DNA from: Parvibaculum sp. | GTDB taxonomy: Bacteria; Pseudomonadota; Alphaproteobacteria; Parvibaculales; Parvibaculaceae | Assembly: GCA_020062605.1 (NCBI GenBank) | Contig: JAGUWA010000109.1 | Span: forward strand, 1-38,707 | Direction: 5' to 3' | DNA length: 38,707 nt | Shown: positions 17,180-25,039 of the stretch, one piece after another | How the letters are laid out: every line of letters begins with the position of its first letter | Numbering within the stretch: position 1 is the stretch's first letter | Made by a program: the position numbers and the translations under genes | The notes under the pieces: generated by a model | Databases searched by the model: none | What the model saw: the letters and a program-made list of their open reading frames with translations, nothing else | What the model was told of the DNA's origin: nothing

Positions 17180-18493
17180 ATGACCGACGAATTCCAGAGC
17201 TGGGGACGGTATCCGCGTGTCGGCGATCAGCACGTCGTCCGGGCGCGCGACCGCCATGCCTTGCCGCCATTCGATGCGGGCAGACCCAATCTTGCCTATG
17301 GCAATGGGCGATCCTATGGCGATGTGTGCCTGAATGAGGGGGGAACGCTCATTGCCATGCGCGGTCTCAACCGGTTCATCGCCTTCGATGAGGAGGCGGG
17401 GGAACTGGTTTGCGAAGCGGGAGTGCTGCTCGCCGACATACTCGATCTCGTGGGACCAAGGGGCTGGTTCCTGCCGGCGGCGCCCGGCACGAAGTTCGTG
17501 ACGGTGGGCGGCGTGATCGCGAATGACGTACATGGCAAGAACCATCATCGTGTCGGCACATTCGGGGCGAATGTGCTGGCGTTCAGCCTGTCGAGATCGG
17601 ATGGATCGCATCTGCACTGTTCGCAGACGGAGAATCCGGAGCTCTTTGCGGCGACGATCGGCGGGCTTGGGCTTACCGGCGTCATCACGCAAGCGCGGCT
17701 CAAGCTGCGCCCGGTCAAATCGGGTTATTTCGAGGGTGAGCAGATCAAGTTCCGCACGCTGGACGAGTTCTTCGCCCTCGCCGAAGAGTCCGAAGACCCC
17801 TATGAATACACAGCCGCCTGGATCGACTGTCTTGCCGAGGGGGAGACGCTCGGCCGCGGGCTTTTCATGCGGGCCAATCACGCCGAGACGGGAGGTTTCG
17901 AGGCGCCGCGTTCATTGCCGCTGGCCATGCCGGCGACGCCTCCTCTTTCTCTCGTCAACCGGTTGAGCCTGGGCGTTTTCAACACGCTTTACTACGAACG
18001 TCAGCGTACTGCGGTGGTCGTGCGGCGCTGGCACTACAATCCATATCTTTTTCCGCTCGATACGATTGCGGACTGGAACCGGGTTTACGGGCCCAAAGGC
18101 TTCGTCCAGTACCAATGCGTGGTGCCGATGGCCGATGCGCGGGATGCTTCCCATGCATTGCTGACGGAGATCAGCCGGTCGGGCCAGGGCTCGCCGCTGG
18201 TCGTGTTCAAGACTTTCGGCGATGTGGTATCGCCCGGCATGCTGTCTTTTCCGATGAAGGGGGCGACGCTTGCTCTCGACTTTCCGATGGCCGGGGGGAA
18301 GACGCTTTCGCTCCTGGATCGACTGGACCGGATCGTGGCCGAGGCCGGTGGCCGATTGTATCCGGCCAAGGACGCGCGGATGACAGGCGACATGTTTGAA
18401 AAGGGATATCCGGCCTTCGGGCAATTCGTGAAGCATGTCGATCCGGCTTTCGGGTCGAGTTTCGGGCGCCGGGTTTTGAGGGGACAAAGATGA
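17180..18493 (+). CDS. dprE1: DprE1-like FAD-dependent oxidase (polyprenyl-phosphoryl-ribose 2'-oxidase)
   Basis: 437 residues (mycobacterial DprE1 has 461). The FAD domain shows YGNGRSYGDVCLN near 40 and GGVIANDVHGKNHHRVGTFG (110-129), including the His and Lys of the DIHGKNHH motif of DprE1. The substrate domain has FPLDTIADWNRVYGPKGF followed by VQYQCVVP (291-316) and a Lys at 344 in VVFKTFG. LALDFPM is at 364-370, and LYPAKDARMTG carries Lys397, equivalent to Lys418 of the M. tuberculosis enzyme. This series of motifs distinguishes it from generic FAD oxidases. It oxidises the 2'-OH of prenyl-phosphoryl-ribose before reduction by the next gene product. The position of the drug-target Cys387 is Ala365 here. 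It starts 4 bp after the UbiA gene and overlaps the SDR by ATGA. Confidence 0.92.
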   Translation: MTDEFQSWGRYPRVGDQHVVRARDRHALPPFDAGRPNLAYGNGRSYGDVCLNEGGTLIAMRGLNRFIAFDEEAGELVCEAGVLLADILDLVGPRGWFLPAAPGTKFVTVGGVIANDVHGKNHHRVGTFGANVLAFSLSRSDGSHLHCSQTENPELFAATIGGLGLTGVITQARLKLRPVKSGYFEGEQIKFRTLDEFFALAEESEDPYEYTAAWIDCLAEGETLGRGLFMRANHAETGGFEAPRSLPLAMPATPPLSLVNRLSLGVFNTLYYERQRTAVVVRRWHYNPYLFPLDTIADWNRVYGPKGFVQYQCVVPMADARDASHALLTEISRSGQGSPLVVFKTFGDVVSPGMLSFPMKGATLALDFPMAGGKTLSLLDRLDRIVAEAGGRLYPAKDARMTGDMFEKGYPAFGQFVKHVDPAFGSSFGRRVLRGQR

Positions 18494-19224
18494 AGCGCGT
18501 GGCGATTTTCGGGGCAACCTCAGCAATTGCCGAGGCGGCTGCCCGCGAATGGGCGGGGGAAGGGGCCCGGTTCTTTCTGGTCGGACGTAACGAAACGGCT
18601 CTCGGCGATATTGCCGCCGACCTCAAAGTGCGCGGGGCGGAAGAGGTAACGATCCGGACGGCGGATCTGATGGAAATGGAGGGGCTCGCGAAGCTTTGCC
18701 ACGAGGCCGAAGGCGCGCTTGAAGGGATCGACATTGCGTTGATCGCGCATGGCGTTCTGCCGGACCAGGCGGAGGTTTCCGCGTCGGCGGAGCAGCTTCT
18801 GAAAAATTTGGCTGTCAACGCGCTGAGCCCGGCGGCGCTGATGGTCGAATTGGGACAGATCATGAAGCGCCAGCAGCATGGCAGCCTGGTTGTGATGTCG
18901 TCGGTGGCTGGCGACCGCGGGCGGCCCAGCAACTGGGCCTATGGCGGCGCCAAGGCCATGCTTTCCGTCATGGGGGAGGGTATGGGAATGGAACTCGAGG
19001 CGGCCGGTGTGAGTGTGATTGTATGCAAGCCGGGCTTTGTCGATACGCCGATGACGGAGGCTTTCAAGAAGGGACCGCTCTGGGCGGCGCCGGCGCAGGT
19101 GGCGGGGCCAATTGTGCGAGCGGTTCAGAAAGGGCGAAGTTGTGTCATATATGCCCCGGCTTGGTGGCGAATTGTCATGCTGGTTGTCCGTTTTGCCCCT
19201 GCTTTCATCGTTCGGCGCTTATGA
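18490..19224 (+). CDS. dprE2: DprE2-like SDR reductase (keto-ribose to arabinose)
   Basis: 244 residues. Rossmann motif IFGATSAIAEAAAREWAGEG at residue 6, where GATSxIA is typical of DprE2 rather than of general SDRs. LIAHGVLPDQ near 88, catalytic Ser in VVMSSVAGDRGRP near 137, and YGGAKAM with the Tyr and Lys near 156. CKPGFVDTPMTEAFKKG near 178 and a hydrophobic C-terminus (WWRIVMLVVRFAPAFIV) also match the family, which associates with the membrane. It reduces the 2'-keto intermediate made by DprE1 to the arabinosyl form using NAD(P)H. It overlaps the DprE1 stop by four bases, which supports stoichiometric co-translation of the pair. Confidence 0.9.
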   Translation: MKRVAIFGATSAIAEAAAREWAGEGARFFLVGRNETALGDIAADLKVRGAEEVTIRTADLMEMEGLAKLCHEAEGALEGIDIALIAHGVLPDQAEVSASAEQLLKNLAVNALSPAALMVELGQIMKRQQHGSLVVMSSVAGDRGRPSNWAYGGAKAMLSVMGEGMGMELEAAGVSVIVCKPGFVDTPMTEAFKKGPLWAAPAQVAGPIVRAVQKGRSCVIYAPAWWRIVMLVVRFAPAFIVRRL

Positions 19225-19285
19225 TCGGCAGGACGCTTGCGCACGCGAGCCTTGCACGGCTTCTTTTTTCCGATGGTGACCTGTG

Positions 19286-20248
19286 ATGCTCGCTTCCCTG
19301 AAATCCGTTGAACATATACTGGCAAGCCCGAGCGACCCCGCTGCGCCGGTGGACCTCACATGGCGTGGCGATGCTTTGACGGAAGCGAAGGTGAACGACA
19401 GGGAGGGCCGGTCTGTATCGATGCCTCTGATATCGGGGCAGCCCATCCTGATCGACTTCGACGAAAGCGCGGTGTCGCGGCAGTGGTTTGAGGAGAAGCG
19501 CGAAAGTTACTCCCTCGTCGCGGAGCGGCGCAGCCTCCCGCGCGCGATCAAGGCGCGCCTTTTCGGGACCTATGGGGTGAGCAAGCGGAATTTCGAAAAA
19601 TTCAGCCGGGAGATTGCGTCCGGGCAGCCCGGTCCTCGGTTTGTGCTGATGGTGGGTGCCGGTCAGAGGGGCATGGGCACCGAGATACTCTATGACGATC
19701 CGGACACGGCCTTGATCGCATTCGACATCTATCCCTCGCCGTTCACGGTGTTCGCGGCCGACGCCCACCGGATACCTCTGAAGAGCGAATCCGTCGACGC
19801 CGTATGCATCCAGGCCGTTCTGGAGCATGTTCTCGATCCCGCCTGCGTCGTGTCAGAAATCCTTCGCGTTTTGAAGCCCGAAGGCGTCGTCTATGCGGAG
19901 ACGCCGTTCATGCAGCAGGTGCATGAGGGCGCTTCGGATTTCACCAGGTTCACCGAACTCGGACATCGCTGGCTGTTTCGCGATTTCGACACGATAGAGC
20001 GCGGGGCGATCGGCGGACCCGGACTTTCCGTGTACTGGTCGATGAAGTACTTCTTCCGCGGGCTGACTCGCAGCCGGAAGCTTGCCAACATTCTGAGCCT
20101 GCCATTCGGGCTCCTTGCGTTGTTCGATGCCGTGATGCCGCCCGGTCAGGTTATCGACGGCGCGAATGGTGTCTATTTCATCGGGCGAAAATCCGGCAAG
20201 CGGCTAGGATCGCGTGACATCTTCGAACAATATCTCGGCGCGCAGTGA
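19286..20248 (+). CDS. Class I SAM-dependent methyltransferase with Trm112-like N-terminus
   Basis: 320 residues from the ATG at 19286 (a GTG sits three bases earlier). Residues 25-60 look like a Trm112-type segment, ending in MPLISGQPILIDFDES. The methyltransferase core follows: FVLMVGAGQRGMGTEILYDD near 118 as the SAM loop, LIAFDIYPSP near 145 with the acidic residue, PLKSESVDAVCIQAVLEHV near 165, and EILRVLKPEGVVYAETPFMQ near 195. It probably methylates a sugar of the glycan made here, perhaps as a cap. It lies 61 bp after the DprE2-like gene in the same direction, so it could belong to the same operon. Substrate unknown. Confidence 0.85.
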   Translation: MLASLKSVEHILASPSDPAAPVDLTWRGDALTEAKVNDREGRSVSMPLISGQPILIDFDESAVSRQWFEEKRESYSLVAERRSLPRAIKARLFGTYGVSKRNFEKFSREIASGQPGPRFVLMVGAGQRGMGTEILYDDPDTALIAFDIYPSPFTVFAADAHRIPLKSESVDAVCIQAVLEHVLDPACVVSEILRVLKPEGVVYAETPFMQQVHEGASDFTRFTELGHRWLFRDFDTIERGAIGGPGLSVYWSMKYFFRGLTRSRKLANILSLPFGLLALFDAVMPPGQVIDGANGVYFIGRKSGKRLGSRDIFEQYLGAQ

Positions 20249-20302
20249 CCGGCGTGCTTATCCTTGTCTGCATAAAGAGATAATGCTGTTTCTGCGAGAG
20301 CC

Positions 20303-21406
20303 ATGCGCATTCTTTATTTCATAAACGGATTCGATCCCGGTGGCGCCGAGCACGGGTTGCTGACGCTTGTCGAGAGCGGGTTCTTTTCCGGTCATGATCT
20401 TCGCGTCATGGGCATCTGCCGCGGGCGAGGAGGGCTCGCGGATGCGCTGCGTGCCTCGCTCGGCGAAGGGAACCTGAAAATCGTCGACGACCGGGAAAAC
20501 CTCACTCTTCGCGCCTGTGTTGCGGCTGCCTTCGCGCTGGCGCGGGAGATCGGGCTCTTCCGTCCGGACGTCGTTGTCCTTTCCCTGAAGCAGGCCAATG
20601 TGATCGGCCGTCTCGTGCTGCAGGCATTTCCCGGTCCACGCTGCGTCTCCTTCGAGCACATCTCCCGCTACCGTGCCCGCCGTGCCGAAGCGGTTTACGG
20701 GAAGCTCCTCGCCGCCTTGTCGGGGCGCGTGGACGAGGTCTGGTCGGATTGCAAGGAAACCCTCGAGGCCACGCGTCCCTATTTCAGGAAGCCGGGACGG
20801 CGCGAAGCCGTCGTCCCCCTGTTCCGCGTCCGGCCCGGCGGCGCGGTCAAGACGGATTATTCTGTTGGCACGCCGCTCAGGATTGCCGCCGCCGGACGCC
20901 TTGTCGACCGGAAGAATTTCGACCGGCTCATTCTCGCGGTGAAGGCGCTTGCCGACCGGGGAACACCGGCGGCGCTTACGATATTCGGAGACGGACCCGA
21001 GCATGAAAGGCTGGAACATCTCATCTCCAGTACCGGTCTTGAAGGTCAGGTGCGGCTCGCGGGCTATCGGGACCGGTGGTTCGAGGAGGCGGCCAACGGC
21101 GATCTCTTCGTCAATGCGAGCGACACGGAAGGTTTCTGTATCGTCGTTGCAGAAGCAATGTCCGTCGGTCTGCCGGTGGTGGCGACCGATGTGGGCGGGA
21201 TCAGGGAATATGGCCGCGACGGCGACAACATGCTGAAGGTCGCCGATGCCGGCATCGAGACGCTCGTGGTGGCGATACAGAAGCTGGCGGGTGACGAAGG
21301 GCTTCGCCGGTCGCTCGGTCTGCGCGCCCGGGAAGACATATGCCGCCGCTATTCCGAGGCGGGCATTGCAGAACGTGGACGTTCGGTCCTCGGCGAGGCC
21401 CGGTAA
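20303..21406 (+). CDS. Family 4 glycosyltransferase
   Basis: 367 residues from ATG at 20303. MRILYFINGFDPGGAEHGLL opens the GT4 acceptor domain with the GGAE motif. LFRPDVVVLSLKQANVIGRL follows near 75. RIAAAGRLVDRKNFDRLILA near 192, LTIFGDGPEHERLEHLI near 225 and VNASDTEGFCIVVAEAMSVG near 270 are the donor-binding parts. It is intact, unlike its truncated relative at 11748. The gene ends five bases before the stop of the convergent dehydrogenase gene, so there is no room for a separate terminator. It is the last gene of the arabinose-type operon, making it a candidate for extending or using that sugar. Confidence 0.93.
   Translation: MRILYFINGFDPGGAEHGLLTLVESGFFSGHDLRVMGICRGRGGLADALRASLGEGNLKIVDDRENLTLRACVAAAFALAREIGLFRPDVVVLSLKQANVIGRLVLQAFPGPRCVSFEHISRYRARRAEAVYGKLLAALSGRVDEVWSDCKETLEATRPYFRKPGRREAVVPLFRVRPGGAVKTDYSVGTPLRIAAAGRLVDRKNFDRLILAVKALADRGTPAALTIFGDGPEHERLEHLISSTGLEGQVRLAGYRDRWFEEAANGDLFVNASDTEGFCIVVAEAMSVGLPVVATDVGGIREYGRDGDNMLKVADAGIETLVVAIQKLAGDEGLRRSLGLRAREDICRRYSEAGIAERGRSVLGEAR
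20316..20394 (+). repeat. 79-bp near-identical direct repeat, copy 2
   Basis: Partner of 11761-11839, within the first 31 codons of the intact glycosyltransferase. Because both copies are in direct orientation about 8.6 kb apart, recombination between them would delete the membrane protein, IS remnant, kpsF remnant and the whole arabinose-donor operon. Confidence 0.85.
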
Positions 21407-21411
21407 ATCGT

Positions 21412-22716
21412 CTACCGGCCGATGCCGGTGTAGCTGAAGCCCGCGCGTTCCACTTCCGCAATATCGTAGATGTTGCGGAGGTCCACCATGATGGCGCCGC
21501 GCAGGGTCTTTGCCAGCCGGTCGAGATCGAGCGCCCGATATTCGTTCCACTCCGTGATGATGACCACGGCGTCGGAATTCCGGGCGGCCTCGTAGGGCGT
21601 GTCGCAATAGACCACGCTGTCCGGCAGGAGATGCTTTGCTTCCTTCATGCCCTGCGGATCGTGCGCGCGCACGGCCGCGCCGCGTTCGATCAGCGCGGGA
21701 ACGATGTCGAGCGATGGCGCGTCGCGCATGTCGTCCGTTTCCGGTTTGAATGTCAGGCCGAGAACGGCGACCGTCTTTCCCTTCACGGATACGTCGCAGG
21801 CGCGCTCTATCTTGTCGACCATGCGGCGCTTGCGCTCGCTGTTCACTTCGACCACCGCCTCGATGATGCGGGTCGGCGATTGATACTGCTGTGCGGTGCG
21901 GACGAGGGCGAGCGTGTCCTTGGGGAAGCACGAGCCGCCATAACCGGGGCCTGCGTGAAGAAATTTCGAGCCGATGCGGCGGTCGAGGCCGATGCCGCGC
22001 GCGACGTCCTGCACGTTGGCGCCCGTCTTTTCGCAGATGTCGGCCATCTCGTTGATGAAGGTGATCTTCATGGCGAGGAAGGCGTTCGCCGCATATTTCG
22101 TAAGCTCGGCAGTGCGCCGGCTGGTGAAGAGTATCGGCGTTTCGTTGAGATTGAGCGGACGATAGAGCTGGCGCATCACATCGCGGGCGCGCTCGTCCTC
22201 CGCGCCGACTACCACGCGGTCGGGCCGCTTGAAGTCGTCGATGGCCGCGCCTTCCCGCAGGAACTCCGGATTGGAGGCAACCGAGAAATCCGCATCGGGC
22301 GCCACCCGGCGGATGATGGCCTCGACTTCGTCCGCGGTGCCGACGGGGACGGTCGATTTCGTCACAACCACGGTGTAGCCGGTGATCGCGGCGGCGATTT
22401 CTTCCGCTGCCGAATAGACATAGGATAGGTCGGCGTGGCCGTCGCCTCGCCGGGTCGGCGTGCCGACGGCGATGAAGACGGCATCGGCATCCGCGACTGC
22501 GGTCGCGAGGTCGGTGGTGAAGGCGAGCCGCCCGGCGAACCTGTTGCCGTTAACCAGGACGTCGAGCCCCGGCTCGTAGATCGGGATTTGACCCTGCATC
22601 AAGGCGTCGATCTTGGCGGCATCCTTGTCGACGCAAGTCACCGTATGGCCGAAATCGGCAAAGCAGGCGCCGGACACCAGTCCCACATAACCCGACCCAA
22701 TCATCGCCACGCGCAT
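21412..22716 (-). CDS. ugd: UDP-glucose 6-dehydrogenase
   Basis: 434 residues, normal for the short bacterial form. MRVAMIGSGYVGLVSGACFA is the NAD-binding loop; IYEPGLDVLV is at 46; STVPVGTADEV at 121; EFLREGAAIDDFKRPDRVVV at 151; and GPGYGGSCFPKDTLAL carries catalytic Cys263. This four-electron enzyme makes UDP-glucuronate from UDP-glucose. Its product feeds the UDP-glucuronate 4-epimerase encoded divergently at 22872, and its substrate comes from GalU at 27881. A related family member acting on GDP-mannose is possible in principle, but the neighbouring epimerase favours UDP-glucose. Confidence 0.92.
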   Translation of the reverse strand: MRVAMIGSGYVGLVSGACFADFGHTVTCVDKDAAKIDALMQGQIPIYEPGLDVLVNGNRFAGRLAFTTDLATAVADADAVFIAVGTPTRRGDGHADLSYVYSAAEEIAAAITGYTVVVTKSTVPVGTADEVEAIIRRVAPDADFSVASNPEFLREGAAIDDFKRPDRVVVGAEDERARDVMRQLYRPLNLNETPILFTSRRTAELTKYAANAFLAMKITFINEMADICEKTGANVQDVARGIGLDRRIGSKFLHAGPGYGGSCFPKDTLALVRTAQQYQSPTRIIEAVVEVNSERKRRMVDKIERACDVSVKGKTVAVLGLTFKPETDDMRDAPSLDIVPALIERGAAVRAHDPQGMKEAKHLLPDSVVYCDTPYEAARNSDAVVIITEWNEYRALDLDRLAKTLRGAIMVDLRNIYDIAEVERAGFSYTGIGR

Positions 22717-22871
22717 GCCGGTACCTCTGTTCTGCTGGCTCGCATTCCCAGTTCGTTCATAGCGGCTTTGGTCCGTTAAATGAAGTCTCGGAGCCGTCTC
22801 CGGCTTGCTTTCTTCCGCATATATGGACCATCTTCCCGAAGCGACAGATCATGGCAGGTGGAGATAAAGGC

Positions 22872-23846
22872 ATGACGGTTCTTGTGACAGGCGCTGCCGG
22901 GTTCATCGGTAGCCACGTTTGCCACCACTTGCTCGATCGCGGCGATACGGTGGTCGGTATCGACGATCTGAACGCCTATTACGACCCCGCCCTCAAGGAT
23001 GCGCGGCTTGAACGCTTGCGGGGCCGGAACGGCTTCTCCTTCCTCAAGGGCGACATTGCCGACACCGGCGCGCTGGCCGATGCCGTCAGGGGAAGAGAAA
23101 TTATCAAGGTGGTTCACCTGGCGGCCCAGGCCGGCGTCCGCTATTCGCTCGAAAACCCGCGCGCCTATGTCCGGTCGAATCTCGACGGGCATCTCGAGAT
23201 CCTCGAGCTCTGTCGCGGTCTCGGTACGGTCGGGCATCTCGTTTACGCGTCTTCCAGCTCCGTCTATGGCGGTAACGAGAAGGTCCCCTTCAGCGAAGAC
23301 GACCCCGTCGATCATCCGGTATCGCTTTACGCCGCCACCAAGAAGGCGGACGAGCTGATGAGCCATGCCTATTCGCACCTCTACGGTATCCCGCAGACAG
23401 GACTCCGATACTTCACAGTCTATGGCCCCTGGGGGCGTCCCGACATGGCCTACTGGCTTTTTACCGAGGCCATGCTGAAGGGGAAGCCGATCCGCGTCTT
23501 CAATGACGGTAATATGTGGCGGGATTTTACCTATGTGGACGACATCGTCCGGGGGACGGTTGCCGCACTCGATCACCCGCCGCAGGCTAACGGGGGAGCG
23601 CCACACCGGATCTACAATATCGGCCACAACAAGCCGGAACGGCTCGGGACCTTCATCGACATCCTGGAGGAGGTCCTCGGGGTCAAGGCCGTTCGCGAAT
23701 ACGAACCCATGCAGCCGGGCGACGTGCCGAGGACCTATGCCGATATCGGGGCGATCGAACGCGATCTCGGCTTCCGGCCCCAGGTCAGTCTTCGGGAAGG
23801 GTTGACCCGTTTTGCCGAATGGTATCGCGGCTACCTCAAAATCTGA
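22872..23846 (+). CDS. UDP-glucuronate 4-epimerase (extended SDR)
   Basis: 324 residues from ATG at 22872, preceded by GGAGATAAAGG; an ATG at 22851 is less well placed. TVLVTGAAGFIGSHVCHHLL is the nucleotide-binding loop, DDLNAYYDPALKDARL near 38 is the characteristic substrate-lid segment of the UDP-GlcA 4-epimerase group, YASSSSVYGGNEKVPFSEDD is near 128, and the catalytic Tyr and Lys are in SLYAATKKADELM. RPDMAYWLFTEAML and RDFTYVDDIVRG also fit that group. It would give UDP-galacturonate from the dehydrogenase product. The 155-bp gap to ugd must hold divergent promoters; I saw no clear consensus. Confidence 0.9.
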   Translation: MTVLVTGAAGFIGSHVCHHLLDRGDTVVGIDDLNAYYDPALKDARLERLRGRNGFSFLKGDIADTGALADAVRGREIIKVVHLAAQAGVRYSLENPRAYVRSNLDGHLEILELCRGLGTVGHLVYASSSSVYGGNEKVPFSEDDPVDHPVSLYAATKKADELMSHAYSHLYGIPQTGLRYFTVYGPWGRPDMAYWLFTEAMLKGKPIRVFNDGNMWRDFTYVDDIVRGTVAALDHPPQANGGAPHRIYNIGHNKPERLGTFIDILEEVLGVKAVREYEPMQPGDVPRTYADIGAIERDLGFRPQVSLREGLTRFAEWYRGYLKI

Positions 23847-23941
23847 CACGTTCAGGTGTGCCGAAGAGGCCCTCGGGGCTTGCCTCGGAGGCCGAAAAAC
23901 GCTCAATTCCGTCGGTTCCGGGCCGGTTTCAGGGCCGGCCG

Positions 23942-25039
23942 ATGCAACGGGGAACGAATGTGACGGCGACGAGAGCGCGAAAAGCCCTGATCACGGGCGT
24001 AACGGGGCAGGACGGGGCGTGGCTCGCACGCCTGTTGCTCGACAAAGGCTACATCGTCCACGGCGTGAAGCGCCGCTCATCCTCCTTCAATACCGGCAGG
24101 ATCGACGATCTCTATCAGGACCCGCATCTCGACAGCGTCCGGCTCTTCCTGCACTACGGCGACCTGACCGACGCCACAAATCTCATCCGGGTCGTGCAGG
24201 AAACGCAGCCGGACGAAATCTACAACCTCGCGGCGCAGAGCCACGTTCATGTCAGTTTCGAGACGCCCGAATATACGGCCAATGCCGATGCCATAGGTAC
24301 GCTGCGTCTGCTTGAGGCGATCCGCATTCTCGGCATGTCGGAGAGCGTCCGCTTCTATCAGGCTTCGACATCGGAGCTTTACGGCAAGGCTCAGGAAACC
24401 CCGCAAAACGAACGTACACCTTTCTATCCGCGCAGCCCTTATGCGGTGGCCAAGCTCTACGCCTTCTGGACGACGGTGAATTACCGGGAGGCCTATGGCA
24501 TGCATGCCTCCAACGGCATCCTGTTCAATCACGAAGGGCCGACCCGCGGCGAAACCTTCGTCACGCGCAAGATCACGCGAGCGGTCGCGGCAATCGAACT
24601 CGGGCTTCAGGACAAGCTCTATCTCGGCAACATCGACGCGCGCCGGGACTGGGGGCATTCGCGTGACTATGTCGAAGGCATGTGGCGGATCGTGCAGCAG
24701 GATGAACCGGACGACTACGTGCTCGCGACCGGCGAGACGCATTCGGTCCGGGAGTTCGTGGAGCTCGCCTTTGCCGAGGTCGGCAGGCACATCGTCTGGA
24801 AAGGGCAGGGAGTGGACGAGGTCGGTCTCGACGCATCCAACGACAAGGTGCTGGTGAAGATCGATCCCCGCTATTTCCGGCCCACCGAGGTCGACGTTCT
24901 TCTCGGAGATCCGAGCAAGGCCCGGCATAAGCTCGGCTGGCACCACAAGACGAAGTTCCCCGAGCTCGTCGCCGAAATGATTGCCGCCGATCTGAAGGCG
25001 GTTGCCCGCGAGGCGAACCGGATCGGCCGGCATGACTGA
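23942..25039 (+). CDS. gmd: GDP-mannose 4,6-dehydratase
   Basis: 365 residues from ATG 23942; a GTG at 23960, with GGGGA upstream, is an equally plausible start. ALITGVTGQDGAWLARLLLD is the NADP loop, GVKRRSSSFNTGRIDDLY (41-58) the Arg-rich tetramer/NADP loop, NLAAQSHVHVSFETP near 95, QASTSELYGKAQETPQNE near 140, and PFYPRSPYAVAKLYAFW holds Tyr167 and Lys171. All catalytic residues of GMD are present (Thr/Ser, Glu, Tyr, Lys). It converts GDP-mannose to GDP-4-keto-6-deoxymannose, the branch point to GDP-rhamnose, GDP-fucose or GDP-perosamine. ManC at 29078 supplies the substrate. It overlaps the following paralogue by eight bases. Confidence 0.94.
   Translation: MQRGTNVTATRARKALITGVTGQDGAWLARLLLDKGYIVHGVKRRSSSFNTGRIDDLYQDPHLDSVRLFLHYGDLTDATNLIRVVQETQPDEIYNLAAQSHVHVSFETPEYTANADAIGTLRLLEAIRILGMSESVRFYQASTSELYGKAQETPQNERTPFYPRSPYAVAKLYAFWTTVNYREAYGMHASNGILFNHEGPTRGETFVTRKITRAVAAIELGLQDKLYLGNIDARRDWGHSRDYVEGMWRIVQQDEPDDYVLATGETHSVREFVELAFAEVGRHIVWKGQGVDEVGLDASNDKVLVKIDPRYFRPTEVDVLLGDPSKARHKLGWHHKTKFPELVAEMIAADLKAVAREANRIGRHD

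Noticed and set aside
20258..21931. 557-residue minus-strand open frame
   Set aside because: It runs antisense to the GT4 at 20303 and across ugd in another frame; no motifs.
23867..23894. GC-rich imperfect hairpin between the epimerase and gmd
   Set aside because: Stem has mismatches and no U-tract on either strand, so it is not called as a terminator.
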